From positions 8,885 to 72,884 of the forward strand of contig DF236986.1 in the NCBI GenBank assembly GCA_000708835.1: DNA of 64,000 bases. Direction: 5' to 3'. Below, piece by piece: positions 11,255 through 24,700 of this stretch (its first letter is position 1; every line of letters starts with the position of its first letter). The notes beneath the pieces are model-generated. The model ran no database searches and was not told the DNA's origin. It saw only the letters and a program-made list of their open reading frames with translations. The position numbers and the translations under genes were made by a program. Source of the stretch: Klebsormidium nitens. Lineage: Eukaryota > Streptophyta > Klebsormidiophyceae > Klebsormidiales > Klebsormidiaceae.

Positions 11255-13348
11255 CTATGCTTTCAGTTTAAGGATGGGGAGAGTTTGCAATGCGTTCCGC
11301 ATCAAACCGGTCCGAGTATTGTGGCCGCAGGTGTACCGCCCTCGGGGGGCAGCATACATTTTGAGCGAGCTGCAGCGATCGTATAGAGCACTGAGCGAAT
11401 ATCGCCGCAGCTCAGGAGGTGAACTTATTTAACGCATGCCGCCCACCAATGATGCCGGTTTATTTGGGTATTCGAACTAACTGAATGGGTTGTACGATCT
11501 CAAAGCGTACAAAAAACTATACAGTCTCATTCCTGATGCAGGATCAATTTCTGGCCAGCCCGTCATGCAGAAATCTGGCACTGTGTGGCCGATGCGGACG
11601 GTTCTTCACAAGGCCTCGCGCTGCATGGCCGACCATCACATGGACATGCATGTTGAATTGCCGATTGAAATGAATGATCTAGCTCCGACACATGTGTGCC
11701 AACGGCGTATATGTACGTTGGCGGCCGCATATGTTGCCCGCGGGAAAGGCCGTGCGCCAGTGCTGCATGCACATATATGTGTGGGTTCACGCGTACACGT
11801 TTGGCCAGCATGCATGATTCGAATTGCTGGTCGGAAAATTAATGTAATATAGTATCGCCACGCCGTGCGCCAGCTGCAGGCTGGTTGGCGGCTTTCATGC
11901 ACATCACGGGACCGCTACGGTGCAAAATCGGTCCGCGGCAATTTCCGCGGTGCTTATAAATTCCGGTGGTCGGGGCCCGCACAATCGCGACGGTACGAAA
12001 CTCGGGCAAAAAGCTCCGCATTACGGGCCGATTTGCTGCCGAGGGCGATTTTGGCCGCACCCGGAACTCGGGCAGAGGGCCCGCACGGCAAATTTGAATT
12101 GGTACGGCGCCCGGGACAATTTTCCGCGCCGTAGCCCGGTAAACCGCCCGCCACCAATATGCACCGTAGCGGTCCCGTGATGGAGAATCATAGTAGTGCA
12201 CCAGCCCTTATATTTGAATTCATCTGGATGGATTCCGCTCAAGCCAGCATGCGTGAATGTCCATCATTACAATCGCCCTTCAACTTGTATCATGCAGATG
12301 CAAGGCAATCTTTGAGTCACCGTGGAGAGGTCGGGACTATCATGAATGGTCTATCATTACCACTGCACACCAAAGACATGATGCACGACCAACCATACAG
12401 TGGATAACCACGACCGGGCAGAGAGTACTGCTTCGAAAATTATCGTGGCAATCTTCTGTAAATTTGTTATAGACTTGACATCTGACCTAGAGCTGTGCTC
12501 ATAAGGCCTTGCTTATCAAATCTGACATTGATTTTGCACAGACGTAAGTATGATTAGACTGAAGCACGATGTGTTTTAGTTTGAGGCAACAATATTGCCA
12601 TTGTTTAGAGGCCGCATATTTCGATATTGCCGGGGGCTTTGTCATTCATAAGAGGTTGACCTCCACCCGGTCGTGCCCGGGAGTAAGAAGGGGCAGCCCC
12701 GGGAGGCCTGCATAGTGATCCACGACAGCCGCCGGTGGCCGGTTCCTATATACAGTTACCGAAGCCCTTCCCGGCACGGTATTGTTTAGATGTCTCAGCC
12801 TTCCATTTCAGCCTTCTTAATTGTGCAGGGGCTAGCTAGCCAGAAGGGAAGCCTCAAGTTAACCGTCAGCCTGACTGGATTTGGTCCATGGATGTCAAAG
12901 GGGTGCGCCATTGTGATTGGCTCGATTCACGTGCCCGGTCCAAATCGTCGATAGGAGCACGCGTACGGCTGCATGTCGATTCTTGGCGAGAAGCGATCCC
13001 GCCGCGCGCCCTCGGGAACCCTTGCCAACCGATTCTCTGCCGACTATTCCTTTTGAAGCGTTCTTGATGGTTTGACACAGCTATGCCATTTGCAGCTCAG
13101 CAAAGGAGAAACAACAAAATCAAAGAGCGTTTTGGTACCCAATGACAGCGGAGATTGGACTATGTCATAGCAGATTGAGCATTGGAAGATAAATCCAGGT
13201 TGCGTCCAAAACTCCGGCCATCAGAATGTTAAGCCAGAGGCCCTTTATGTGTACAAGCTCTTGCATGTGATTCACAATCAAAAGACTACCGCCAAATCTA
13301 AAGACTGATTATGTGGAAGTACGACGATTTTTGAGCTCTAAGATTTGA
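11255..13348. other. Convergent intergenic region containing a MITE-like element
   Basis: Two genes end into this 2.1-kb stretch. Apart from the inverted-repeat element at 11902-12182 there are TGCATG-rich tracts near 11640-11830 and ordinary AT-leaning sequence. No open frame resembles a protein family. Confidence 0.5.
11902..12182. mobile_element. MITE-like element with 23-bp perfect terminal inverted repeats
   Basis: 11902-11924 (CATCACGGGACCGCTACGGTGCA by parts: CATCACGGGACC, GCTACGGTGCA) is the exact reverse complement of 12160-12182. The 281-bp interval has no coding capacity and is GC-rich with internal ACTCGGGCA repeats. A 2-bp AT next to a 20-bp core could be the target duplication, but no longer duplication is visible. 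Class unassigned. Confidence 0.7.
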
Positions 13349-16300
13349 TCAGAGGCCTACGGCTGCTGTGGCCTCCACAGGCGGGTCTGGCAGCGGAGCG
13401 CCGAAGTGCGGTTGTAGGACCTTAGTCATCCCGAAGCCATTGAACCTCTCCTGACCCATCAGCCTTGCCAGCTTGGCGTCCGCTATAATCACCCGCTTAT
13501 CTGCTGGATCCTGCAGCACGAGTCAAAGAGGCACAGCCTTCAGCTTAGGGTGCAATCCAAAAGTATCTGATCCAGTGCAGACTTGGTTGCTCAAACAAAG
13601 AGACACCAGATCAAAAGAAAAGCTTGTCCAGGAGCCGGATCATTACTGCCTGCAGTCAATGAAGTAGTAACCATTTGTTTATTGGACCCATTTGACGTGC
13701 TCTGATGCACAAGCGCACAAAGTGGGCCTTTTACTCAGTCAAACAAAGTAGAGAAGAGTCCAGATACAGGGAAATCGTCCAGATTTGCATTAGTTTGGTC
13801 AACGCTAGGCTCATCCAGTGGACCAGAGTCAGCGATAATGGCCATCCCAGGCTGCTTCAAAAGAACTCGTAATCAGCACAGCCTTTTAAATTCCTGCTCG
13901 ACGTGAGCAACTTTCCCTCCAAAAGACTCCGTATGATGCATTGACCTGATGAGCACCACAGCAGACTCGTCGAAGGTCAGGAACAGATCACCGTTCAGAA
14001 TTGGTTGAAGTGAGCTAAGGAAGCTGTCCCGATCAAGAACCATACCAACCACCAATCAAAACCACAACCACCAATCAAAACCGACCTCCAAACTCCAATC
14101 GCGTTGCACGAACATCGCCCCACCTGGAGATTGTGCTCCTTGATGTAGGCCCACAGCCGCTTGACGACCTCGGTCCTCGGCAGCAGCTTCTCCCCCATGC
14201 CAAAGAACTCGGACAGCTCATCGGAGATGGGCAGCGGGCGTAGCAGGCCCTTGGGCGGGCCGGGGGGCTTGTCGCCCTCCTGGGGCTCCTTCTTTTGCCG
14301 CTTGGCGCGCTTCTTCTTCTTCTTCTTGCCGTCGTCCTCCTCCTCCTTGCCTGCAAAACGTTTGATTCTTGGGTCAGACTCTGGGTCTGACAAAATTTTG
14401 TTCCCTTTGACTGAGTTATTTGGCCCTTAACCAGTACCTGTCACCAAACTTGAGAGGTAACCAGCTTTGAAACAAACTTACAGCCTGGCTGTTGTCCGGT
14501 AAACCAAGACTTGACATGGGTAATCAGCCTGGTTAGCAGCCATATTCTGTGGTTTCTGGCAAGCATTTGGTGAACCAGAGTCGTTGCCCACACTGTCCTC
14601 GTCATTTGCAAGTCCTTTGAAGCTACAAAGTCAAGCCCTATTTGAATGCCAAAACTCGCATGAGACTGTCCTACTCCAACAGATGCACAAACCTGTAGCT
14701 TACGATACCAGTATGACCGAAGGTCTCGCATCTTGAATCAAAGGCTTGACAAGCGATGATGTCTGACCTGAAATGCCAGGCGAACAGCAGCTAATGAAGC
14801 TGCTCCGAATCAGGCACGTGATCATTTGCACGACTTCATTTCCAGCCAGTCTGACTGGCTTTACGGATGCAATGAAGCAGGAAACGCATCTTGATTCTCA
14901 CCCTTCTTTCCTTTCTTCCCTTTGGGTTCATCATCTTTCGCTTTCGGCTTTCTTGGTCTTGGCTTGGGCTTGGGAGCATTGGGGTCTGCAGAAAGACAAC
15001 ATGTCTCCTCAGCAACTGGCGGTGGTGAGTGACTGACAGTCACGGTCTACCGTCCTCCCTTCTACCTTCTATCTGGCATGGAAGCAGGACCTTGGCCCAC
15101 TCTTTTCCTTGATTCATGACTCAAGGCATCTGTTCTACCCAACAGAATATTGCTTTACTCAACCTCTTGTAACAACAACCAAAGCATCGATATGCAGAAA
15201 CTGCAGTGGACTCTCTGGCAATCCCTTCTCCTCATGGTCGATTCCAATCCTGTGATTCTTTCTGCCCTTCGACTGACCGAATCAACAGAAGATCGCGCCA
15301 CTACTTGTTCGCTGAATCAGCCATGAATATGATCCAGATCGACTCTGCTCTGTGGGTATAAGAATGAGATTGCAAGAGGCAAGTATGCCTAGCTGAGCGA
15401 CAAGGAAATGGACATTAGCAAACACAGACTGAAGATTACAGCAAAGCCCATATTGGTCAAACCCAGAGGAGAGCAACCCCAAATTTGGTGCTGGGAAAGA
15501 GCGAACGCAAGCAAGCAAAACACAAGACTTACCCTTGGGAACGTGGATGGAGAAGATGTGCTTGGCCAGCAGCTTGTTGACCTCAAACATGTTTGTTTCG
15601 GTCACTCCAAACAGCTCCTGGAGCGCCGCATCGCAGTGGATGTTCCGCTTATTCTCAGCGTCCTGCAGGTTGTGCCCCTTGATGTACTCCCACAGCTTCT
15701 TCACAATCTGCATGGAAAACAGAACTTGGTCGATCAAGGTGCAAAAGAGTTGAGGGCAAAAGCAAAAGGTAAAAGGGTTTAACAATACCAAGTGAGCAGA
15801 AGCTACACAGGTAGAAACTGCAGAAATCAACGTTCCAGCAATCTTTGCGGCAAAGCCTCTAAGCCAGTGGTTGAGGTCGCCCAAAAATTGGATTCTCTTC
15901 TGCACCTGACAACTCCATAAAGTAGAGACAGAAACAGGATTGTGGATTTCCCCAAACCAATCACTTGCTTCTCAACAGCCTAAACGCAAATAATGCATCA
16001 GACATTGCAGCAAGCATCTGGCCCTAAAGAGCCGTGAAAGACAGCTTTCATGCTCGAATTGCTTCCTTTTCTTATTCCAAGAGAATTCAACACAATTGGC
16101 CTCGCATCAGAGCTGATGTACTCATATGCAGACACAAACTACCCTGTCCAATCACCATTCGCTGTCTTCTGAGCAGTTGTCTCTGGCAGAAGACTGAAGC
16201 CTCAGTGTGACTAGGGAATACACTTCTCAACATCCAGAATACACGGAGTAGCAAAATGATCTCAATTCATGTAGTTAGTCCTTCCTCTGAATCTAGTCCA

Positions 16301-17393
16301 TCATCTAGGATATTTACCATCAAGCTCGGTCATAGCCACTCAATCCAGAGAGCGCATCTTTCGCCTAGCAAGTCACTGTCACCACCGAGAAAGGTGCTCC
16401 TATCAAGATTACAGCTCACTGTGATACCCATTCGCCTCACAAAAAGATCCCACGTATACCGCAGGAACCCTGTCAACTGAACTACTCTTGAATCGACGAC
16501 CTTACCTCATTCCTAGTTAGCCTGGGGGCGCCAAGAAGATTTGCAAGCTGAGGGGAAAGATTGCAGGGTGTTGCAAAGCCGCCTCCGCCACCTCGCTTAC
16601 TGGCACGCAAGAAGAATGCAAAGTAATCAGCAATTGCTGAGAAATGGAATGAAGTTGAGAAGCGCTCATTCAGAGGCCTCTCACCTCAGTCCTGGGCAAC
16701 TGTTGCGCTCCAAGAAGTCTCGACAGCTCAGGAGAGAGGTTGCAAGGAGTAGAGAAACCACCAGCCTTCTTTGCACTGGTCAAGGAAAGAAAAACTGCAA
16801 CTTGTCATCCAAGGCTACAACCACAATTGGTGGCCCAATGCATCATGAGGAATAAAATTTTAGGTAGCCATTCAACTGTACGAAAGCAACTGGCTAGGAC
16901 CTTCCCAGAAAAATGCAAACCAGCGTGAATGATGCTGTTCCGATCTGATGTAATCGTTTACCAGAACTTTTGCAAAAATGGTCACTGCCACCTAGCAAGA
17001 AGCTATACTGAACACAAGAAATTAACATCTGGCCATGCATCCAATGTCCTTGTCCGTCTCCAAGGCAGCCCGCTGTCCTGCATGTACTCGCAGCGTTTCA
17101 GGTAAAACGGTGCCCAATCTGACAGCCTATGATTGAAATACTTACGGTTTCTCCTCCTCGTCGACTGCAGCAGACTCCTCCTCCTCCTCATCGTCATCGT
17201 CATCATCCTCCTCCTTCTGCTGTGCATCCAGATACTTCTGTATCTCAGCCCTTATTATTGTCTTCTTCTCAGTAAGATCTACTCCCAGCTCCTCTTCTAA
17301 CTGCTTGCGCAATTGCCGCTCGGTCGTTGTCTGCAGGTCTGCTGTCTTCAGCTTCTCCTGGACACGCCTCGCAATCTCAACGTCGTTCACCAT
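13349..17393 (-). CDS. DEK C-terminal + two SWIB-domain protein
   Basis: Transcript order: 17393-17146, 16775-16685 (or alternative 16599-16506), 15707-15533, 14985-14902, 14350-14124, 13510-13349; 987 nt (328 residues) or 990 nt with the alternative exon. The first 57 or so residues (MVNDVEIARRV, TTTERQLRKQLEEELGVDL) are a DEK_C domain, followed by an acidic run. SWIB domain 1 spans about 93-170 (CNLSPEL, PRTE, VKKLWEYIKGHNLQ, NMFEVNKLL). A Lys/Pro-rich linker precedes SWIB domain 2 at about 236-315 (DELSEFF, PRTEVVKRLWAYIKEHNLQ, FNGFGMTKVLQPHF). Plants have several such proteins, related to the BAF60/SWP73 fold and expected in chromatin, so nuclear location is inferred. Start ATG 17391-17393 gives the typical MV(S/N)D opening. 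The duplicated second exon is described separately. Confidence 0.92.
16506..16599 (-). other. Alternative, mutually exclusive exon of the SWIB gene
   Basis: This 94-nt exon has an AG before 16599 and a GTAAGG donor after 16506. It encodes a second version of the first SWIB segment (GGFATPCNLSPQLANLLGAP, ending TRNE), paralogous to the exon at 16685-16775 (GGFSTPCNLSPELSRLLGAQ, ending PRTE). Both exons enter in phase 2 and leave in phase 0. Splicing both in series would read an immediate TAA at the second one, and skipping both breaks the frame, so exactly one can be used. The intron between them is only 85 bp. Confidence 0.8.
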
Positions 17394-18750
17394 GTTTCCC
17401 TTTGAAATACAAACCAAAGCCAAAAAGGCCCCAAGGTTCTTTACCAGCTAAGGACACAAAATGTCCTAGTACAGCAAGCTCTCAATCAAAGAAGATAACA
17501 GGCTATTGGCACAGACACTCAATGACCTGCACGTACTGAGACTGAGCTTTCTGCCCCTATGTGGAAGAATGGGTCTTCTGAGGGACTATCCTTGAACCTC
17601 CAATCAGCCAAAGTAGGCCCCTAGCAACAACAAGGACGAGCCACTCCACCTCTCAGGCCACGGCGCCTTGCGGCACCCCTACAAGGGGGGGACCCCTTGG
17701 GGACGAAGTGTCCACTCCAGAAGGGGAGTCAGGGTTGCAGTCTAGCAACGCCTTCGCCAGTCCAGTCGAGAGCTTTGCAAAGCTTGAGAGTGCACCAGAG
17801 TGCCGCTAGAGAGCTGCTTGCGAAGGGCTTCTTGCGGACTTGACAATTTTCCAAGGCTTCTTCCAGGCTTGAACTTTCAAGTTTCAGCCTTGCAAAAAGA
17901 CCGAAGACAGAAGTTAGAACACGTCCTCTGCCGTGCGAAGATAGGCTAGTGCCTGGAAATAATCTCCGAGCAGTCTAGAAAACCTGGTGTCAAAGTTACG
18001 CAGCCAAATGTCCTGCTCGAACTTGAACGAACAGAGTGTGTAGTTCCCGGCTGCTTTTCCGAGGCAGATTTTTAAATCGAGAAATGACGAAGCATACAGA
18101 GGAATCTTTTGAGGAGAAACTCACAGATTGCGTAACGTCGTGAACGTCTTCTAGGTTCAAGATCGTCGCATTTTAAAAAAGGCATAACGCCTGAAAGCAG
18201 CTACGATGCGATGCTTCGAAGCAAAGCAATGACATGTAACGCAAATAATGAACGGTCCGCTGTGCACAATCTGACTCACGAGCTAGGCCCGGTCGCGCGG
18301 CGGCCGCACAAGTGCAAAACTCGAAACCTCTTGCTGGCATTCATCCACGTCATCTTGTAGGCCCGCGGCGCGACGGATGCGCGCACTAGCTACTAAACCA
18401 ATTAATGATACTCCTCGCGATCACTCCGACTCCGAGTCCTAGGCTCCTTGCTAGCTTGCACCAAACTTGCCCCATCTCCTGCGCAGCGGTCAGTTGGTGC
18501 AGCAAGAAGCGCACGTTTGAAAGGACACAACTCTGGGCGTGGGTAGCTTTACCCTTTTCCCGCGAACGGAATCTGTTGATTTATCCTTGACGTGAGGGGA
18601 GGGAATCATTTCTCAGTTGCTATCAAGCATACTGCATTATCTTTTATGTTAGTGGTTGCTCGTTGTGGTGGTGCGGCACGGTGGGGAGTGTCGCGGACGA
18701 TCAACAAAGTCCACTTTGGGCGTCTGTCTTTTCCACATCCTGCAGCTGCC
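17394..18750. other. Divergent intergenic region (SWIB and PheRS promoters)
   Basis: Both flanking genes are transcribed outward. The region contains a GC-rich patch near 17650-17700 (GGGGGGACCCC) and a homopurine/AT stretch near 18160-18190. No gene or definite promoter element can be named. A possible upstream in-frame ATG for PheRS lies at 18646. Confidence 0.45.
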
Positions 18751-21700
18751 ATGGCATCAGCAGGCATCAGCATGGCTTCGGCCCAGCCGCTGGCCGCGAA
18801 CCTCTTCAGATCTGCCACAGATTCCCCTTCCACTTCTTACTCTAGAGCCAATGTTGCCGTTGATGCTAGAGCATGCTCGCCGGCATTGGGACGCCAGCGT
18901 TCACCTCAAACCCTAAAAGCTCCCATTGCAGCAGTTCTAGGAAACCGTGCTTTTGCAAGCAGCGCGGGCGTTGAAGGAACACGGCTCGCATTGCAGAGGA
19001 AACTTTTGCTTGGAAGCTCAATGCAGTGTGGCAATGCTGCTTCTAACATGAGGACAACTAGGAGATTTCACATCAGCGCCGTTGCTCAGACTCAAAGCTT
19101 GACGAAAGAAGGTAAGCACGAACAGACCCAGAACCGTCATCCAATATATTATTTCTCCTTTGACTTCCAGATCACTTGTTCTGATTCCAATAACCTGCTC
19201 ATTTGTCATTCAGTTACATCAGTCAGGCAAATCTTTCTTTTTGACTTTTCCCATCCCCGTTTCTTTCTCAGAGTACTGCTGTCATAAAGCAGCAAATATG
19301 TACCTTGTAAAAGCAAACGCCTTCTTGGTGTAAGATGCAATCTGTTTGACCAAGCCAAAGGCAATAGCAAAGAGGGAAGGAGGTGTGGCAGAAGGTCTTG
19401 CAGATGCAGTCACCACCACTCACTGCTGCACAGAGCTTCTTGAGACGCTTTAGCTTTCGATAGGATCACAGCATGGAACGAAGAAGCCCCGTCAGGATAG
19501 CAACCGAACGCGCTGCTTATTCTCGCATGACTAAGCACAAGTCTTCGAGGGGGATAGCCTCCCTCCTTACGAATTTGCAAGCTTGTAACCTGTAAGAAGG
19601 CGGGTACCGCAAGGGCAGCGTTTGTCGCAGAACTCGCTGACTGGTCATCTCCATGCTTCATCCTCCATCCTTCATTCTCCATCCTCCATCCTCCATCAGC
19701 TTGCAAATCGCGAAAACCCATCTACGGTTGTATTCATTGACTGGCCAGTGAGACTTTTGCGGCGATATGACGTTTTTGTCGTTGTTATAATGATTTTCTG
19801 CAGATGTGGTTAGAAGAAACGGCCCTATCAAGATCGTGTTGCGCGCCAGCTTCACCAGCTCATATGAAGCAGATTGGCGGATAGATCGACTCTATCTGGG
19901 TGTCTGTTATATTGCAAAAATTGTTTGTATCCATCTTTTGCAGACGAGGTTGAGGTGGACGACAATAGTAACAACGCGTTGGATTCACTCTCACCATCTC
20001 ATAGAAGCACACTGTCGATCAGTCTGATTGAATCTCATGACTGATTATCTGTGATCATTGACTGTCGGTCATAACCACTTTGTACAGACGTCGTTAAGGA
20101 GGACGACCCCAGCAACAACGTGTCGGACGCCATTTTCTCCAAGCTGGGCATCAACCTGCACCACCGGCCGAACCACCCGCTGTGCATCCTTAAGGAAGCC
20201 ATCTATGAGTACTTTGAGGGAAGGGAACCTGGAAAGTTCCAGAAGTTCGACAAAGAGCCCCCCGTTGTGACCGTGAAGGCGGTAGGTGCTTCTGAATTGA
20301 GGTGTGAGTTGAGGTTGTTCGTGTGCAGTTTTGTAAGCTTGTATTGAGACCCATTTTGGGCTCCAGCCGACCACGTTACGCTTAATCTATGTGTATCTGT
20401 CCAAATGGAGCGAAATTGTCACTCTGGAAGACCTTTTCGTTTTCCGCCTAGCTTTGCTAAGCTGTTGGAAATGATTGTCCGCTTATGCCAGCCAGGTTCG
20501 TAACCCCATTCTTCGTGAAGAGAATGTGGTCAATCGCTGAAAAGGCGCGTCTCTTTGCAGAGCCTCAACAACTTCTAGGACCCAATTCAAATCGAAGTGT
20601 GCATCTCGGCAACATCCTTGGCAGATTACTCAGGCCAGAGCGTTCTAATCATCGTTCAACTAAGAACGCGCTTTACGAATCACTAACGGTGATTTGGCAC
20701 TGTCCATCAGTGCGGATTGGAGCCACACAACAGAACGAGTCCATCCGAAAAATCCTTCTGTTGAACGGTTCAAGTCTAGTAATCGCATTCTGTCCACTCG
20801 CCTGCAGAGCTTCGACGAGCTTCTCTCTCACAACCACACCCCGAAAGTATGCATGAATAGTGTTGGATCGAGCTGAAAACTGTCCCAAAGAATGGGACAA
20901 AATTTTCAGCAAACGCTCAACTGACAATCTGTGCCTTGCAGAATTTCGATGAGGTTCTCGTCCCGGCCAACCACATCAGCCGCAGCTACAATGACACGTA
21001 CTACGTGAACAAAGAGACGGTGCTGCGCTGCCACACAAGCGCGCACCAGGCGCAGAAGCTCCGGGAGGGCCACTCGCACTTTCTGCTGACCGGGGACGTC
21101 TACCGCCGGGACGCGATCGACGCCACGCACTACCCGGTCTTCCATCAGGTGAGCAACGGAGAAAGAAATCAGTGGTATGCATCTTCAACTTTCGAGCTGG
21201 ACATGGAATTAGGTAGTAAGGTTTCATATCCTTATGAATAGCTGCCCGATTGCGTTCTGTCACGGGACATAGCTGCAGACCATCTTGTGTTTCATTAGGT
21301 GAGCAGAATGCGGCGGTATATCTACGAGAGCCCGTGTTTGCTTCAACCTTGTGCAGGTCTTATCCCCTCAGCGATAGGGCCAACTCGGGCCAGAGTCGAT
21401 TTCAAATTCTGGTTGCCAGTTCATCTTGTCCGCCCGATTAACCTTTCACACGCATTCTTCTTGTAATTAAAAGGGATTCGATTTTGATTGGACGACTCTG
21501 GAGCGGCGAGCGAGGGAGAAGTAAACGCGTGGCGCATTCACCTGGATTTGGAACGCACTTCATGTTGCTCCGATTGTGCATTTCGCTTGTGCATCCGCCT
21601 TATTTAGTTACATTAAGTCCACTGCTCCGGACCGCTTACGCAGAGCTGTAAGCAAGCAATCAGCCCCCTCAAGAAGTAATGTTCTAGCTTGGGCTGATAT

Positions 21701-24700
21701 ATGCTTAGGTTCCCAGCCTCCCATCTCTGGTGCAAGTACACTCCAGATTTCATTTTCATGCAGAGCATATCCTGTGCTACATGATCAGTCAACGCATTCC
21801 TACAATCCGGAAGAACGTAGACGACTGCTCACGACCATCCGGGTCGATGCGGATGTCAACACGTCAGGAACGCGGATCTGACGTCATGTTTTGTCCGTAC
21901 CCGCAGATGGAGGGCGTCAAAGTGTTCAGCAACGACGAGTGGGTGGACGCCGGCCTCAGCTCCGTGAACTACATCGAGAAGGACCTCAAGGAGTGTCTAG
22001 AAGGCCTGGCAAGGCACCTGTTCGGTGAGACATCCGCCCCACAGAACTCTCGGTCGTCAAAGCAGTGGAAGCATTGGATTGAAGGTGCCCTTCTTCTACG
22101 TCCCAAAGATTAGTTTGGGTATTGTGGTCGCTTCAAACAGGGAAGCGTTATAAGCCCGACTGTCAGAGCAGGAGTGTGGAAGCTGGCTTGCCGTTCAGAA
22201 GGGCGATTCGAGCAGGCTGAGCTTCTCGCGCAGGCAACGTAGAGAGTTCACAAGTGCGACTGCTTCTTCCTTGTCACGGACCCTTCGTCCGAGATGGAAT
22301 TCAAGTGACAAACTTCGAACTCCAATCCTTCAAATCCCTGAAAGTTGGTAAGCTTTGCTCGTGCTGGCAACGTGCAGTCGCGGTGGTTCATCCCCCCTTT
22401 CAGGGACCCCTCCTTTCAGCAAAAAAAGCCTTCTCACCAAAGCTGTAATTACAACAAACCCAACACCTAAATGACTGTGTTCTCGTGCAGGGGACGTGCA
22501 GATGCGGTGGTGCAACTGCTACTTCCCCTTCACGGAACCCTCCTTCGAGCTGGAAAAAGAAGTCTGTGAAAATCTAAACCTCTTTTTGGATAGCCGAGCA
22601 GGGATCCCAAGGAACTCAGTAACCTTCAAAAGTTCAAAACCCTAGGGTTCTGAAGCATGGATTTCATATCTGCAGGCGATGTGCCGATGCGGTGGTGCGA
22701 CTGCTACTTCCCCTGCACGGACCCCTTTCGAGGAGCGATTTGACGACAGCAGAATCCTCTAATTCCCAAAGCCTCAAGACTCTAGGTTTCGACATGTGGC
22801 AACTTCTGCTTGCGCAGGCGACGTGCAGATGCGGTGGTGCGACTGCTACTTCCCCTTCACGGACCCCTCCTTCGAGCTGGAGATTTTCTTCAACGGCAAG
22901 TGGCTCGAGGTCCTCGGCTGCGGCGTGATGGAGCGCCAGATTCTGCGCAACACGGGCCGCCCCGACGACCGCGCGTGGGCGTTCGGCCTGGGGCTGGAGC
23001 GCCTCGCGATGGTTTTGTTCGACATTCCGGACATCAGGTTGTTCTGGACTGATGACAAGCGGTTCACGGAGCAGTTCAGCGCCGGGGAGCTGCGCCAGAA
23101 GTTCAAGCCCTTCTCCAAGGTAAGAGTTTGGTGTTTCAGGTGGTTCATTTTTGGATCTGAGCCCTTGTTTAAGGCAAGCGGCACGTGTTATGGCTATGCG
23201 CATGCGGTTTCTTTACCGATCATCCGCATTGGACGTGTCCGCATCAGTCGGATGTTCAAGAAGCAGGTGAAAGGAAAAGGGGTACTCAGCGCACAAGCAC
23301 TTGCGAATCTGAGGAATCTGTCCTCGTTTGAGTGCTCTTGGAACCTAGTTTGAAAGCGCAACGGCGGGAGAGACGCTTCCCTTTGCAAGGCGGAAGTCAG
23401 GCGGAACGTTCTCTCTTGATGCAAATCAGACAACAGTGGCCCATCGAGCTCTGCGGTTTGCCCACTCCCCTAAAGACAAAGGGACGTTGATCAGTCAATG
23501 CTCTCATGAAAGGCCTGGGTAAAGGCCATACAAAGTTGCTTTCCTCCTTTGCTCGAACTTGAAGCCTTGGCGGCGAAGGCGTTAACATCAAGGCAGTCCG
23601 CCAGACCTACTCAGAGAGACGAGGATGGTGTGAAAGCGGCCCTGCTGTTTCTGAACGGCCTTTCGCTTTTCCGTGCAGTACCCGCCCTGCTACAAGGATA
23701 TCGCGTTCTGGGTCAACGACCACTTTACGGAGAACAACTTCTGCGAGCTGGTGCGGGGAGAGGCTGGAGATCTCGTGGAAGAGGTACGCTGTGGTTCTAC
23801 AACTTCAAAACTTTACACAGACTGCATTTTCATTATTCTGAATTCTGGGGGTATGTGGCGACCAGAAGCCAACCAGAACCAAAGTCCAAGCTCCCATCCA
23901 CAGAAGTCTCTCGTTTTTCTTACTCAGCGGCCAGAGAAGGGCAGGTTAGGTGTTGTCTACTGACCGAGACGCAAGTTCGAGAGACGCAAGTTAGACACCC
24001 AGATTCCAGCTGGACTTGTCTTTCTGGAGCAGTCGTGACTTAGAAAGTGAAGCATCGATTGGAAACCCTGAATCCAAGCCCCGGTTCTGTGGGTCATTGG
24101 GACGTTCCCGGCAGCACGACTCGAGGTGACCCTTTTTGTGGGGAGATGCTGCCGTGCATCCAAAGTGCTGACAGAGTTTCTTCGTCTTCGGCCTATCTCG
24201 TGTGACGAGCTCATCGTACTGCTGTTCTTGAGCCTTTCACGAAGGCGACCCTCCCTTCGCGCCTCTTACCGCGCGTGGCTTCAGAAGTCGACCTAAAAGC
24301 ACATTTATCCAGGCCGCGCCGACCATTTCAGCGCTTTGTTTGCTGCTGTCAGCTCTCTTCACTTCAGAACTTCTTCCAAAAGTCCTTGAGCGGAGTCCTC
24401 GATGAGGCGCTACCTTTGACCCCTCCGCGCTTTCAACTTCCCCTGCTTAGCTCTTTCGCATCACATTCAACGGCCCCGTCTAGCGGTACTTCCGGCGAGT
24501 CGATCACTCCCCTGACGCTTTTTTCGGTCTTGGCATCCCCAGGTGCAGCTCATCGACGAGTTCACCAACAAGAAGACGGGGCGCACCAGCAACTGCTTCC
24601 GGATAACGTACCGGTCGATGGAGCGCTCGCTGACAAACGAGGAGATTGACGCTATTCAGGTCTGTGCCCTTTTGGTTTGTAGCTTTTCCATGCCTGTTGC

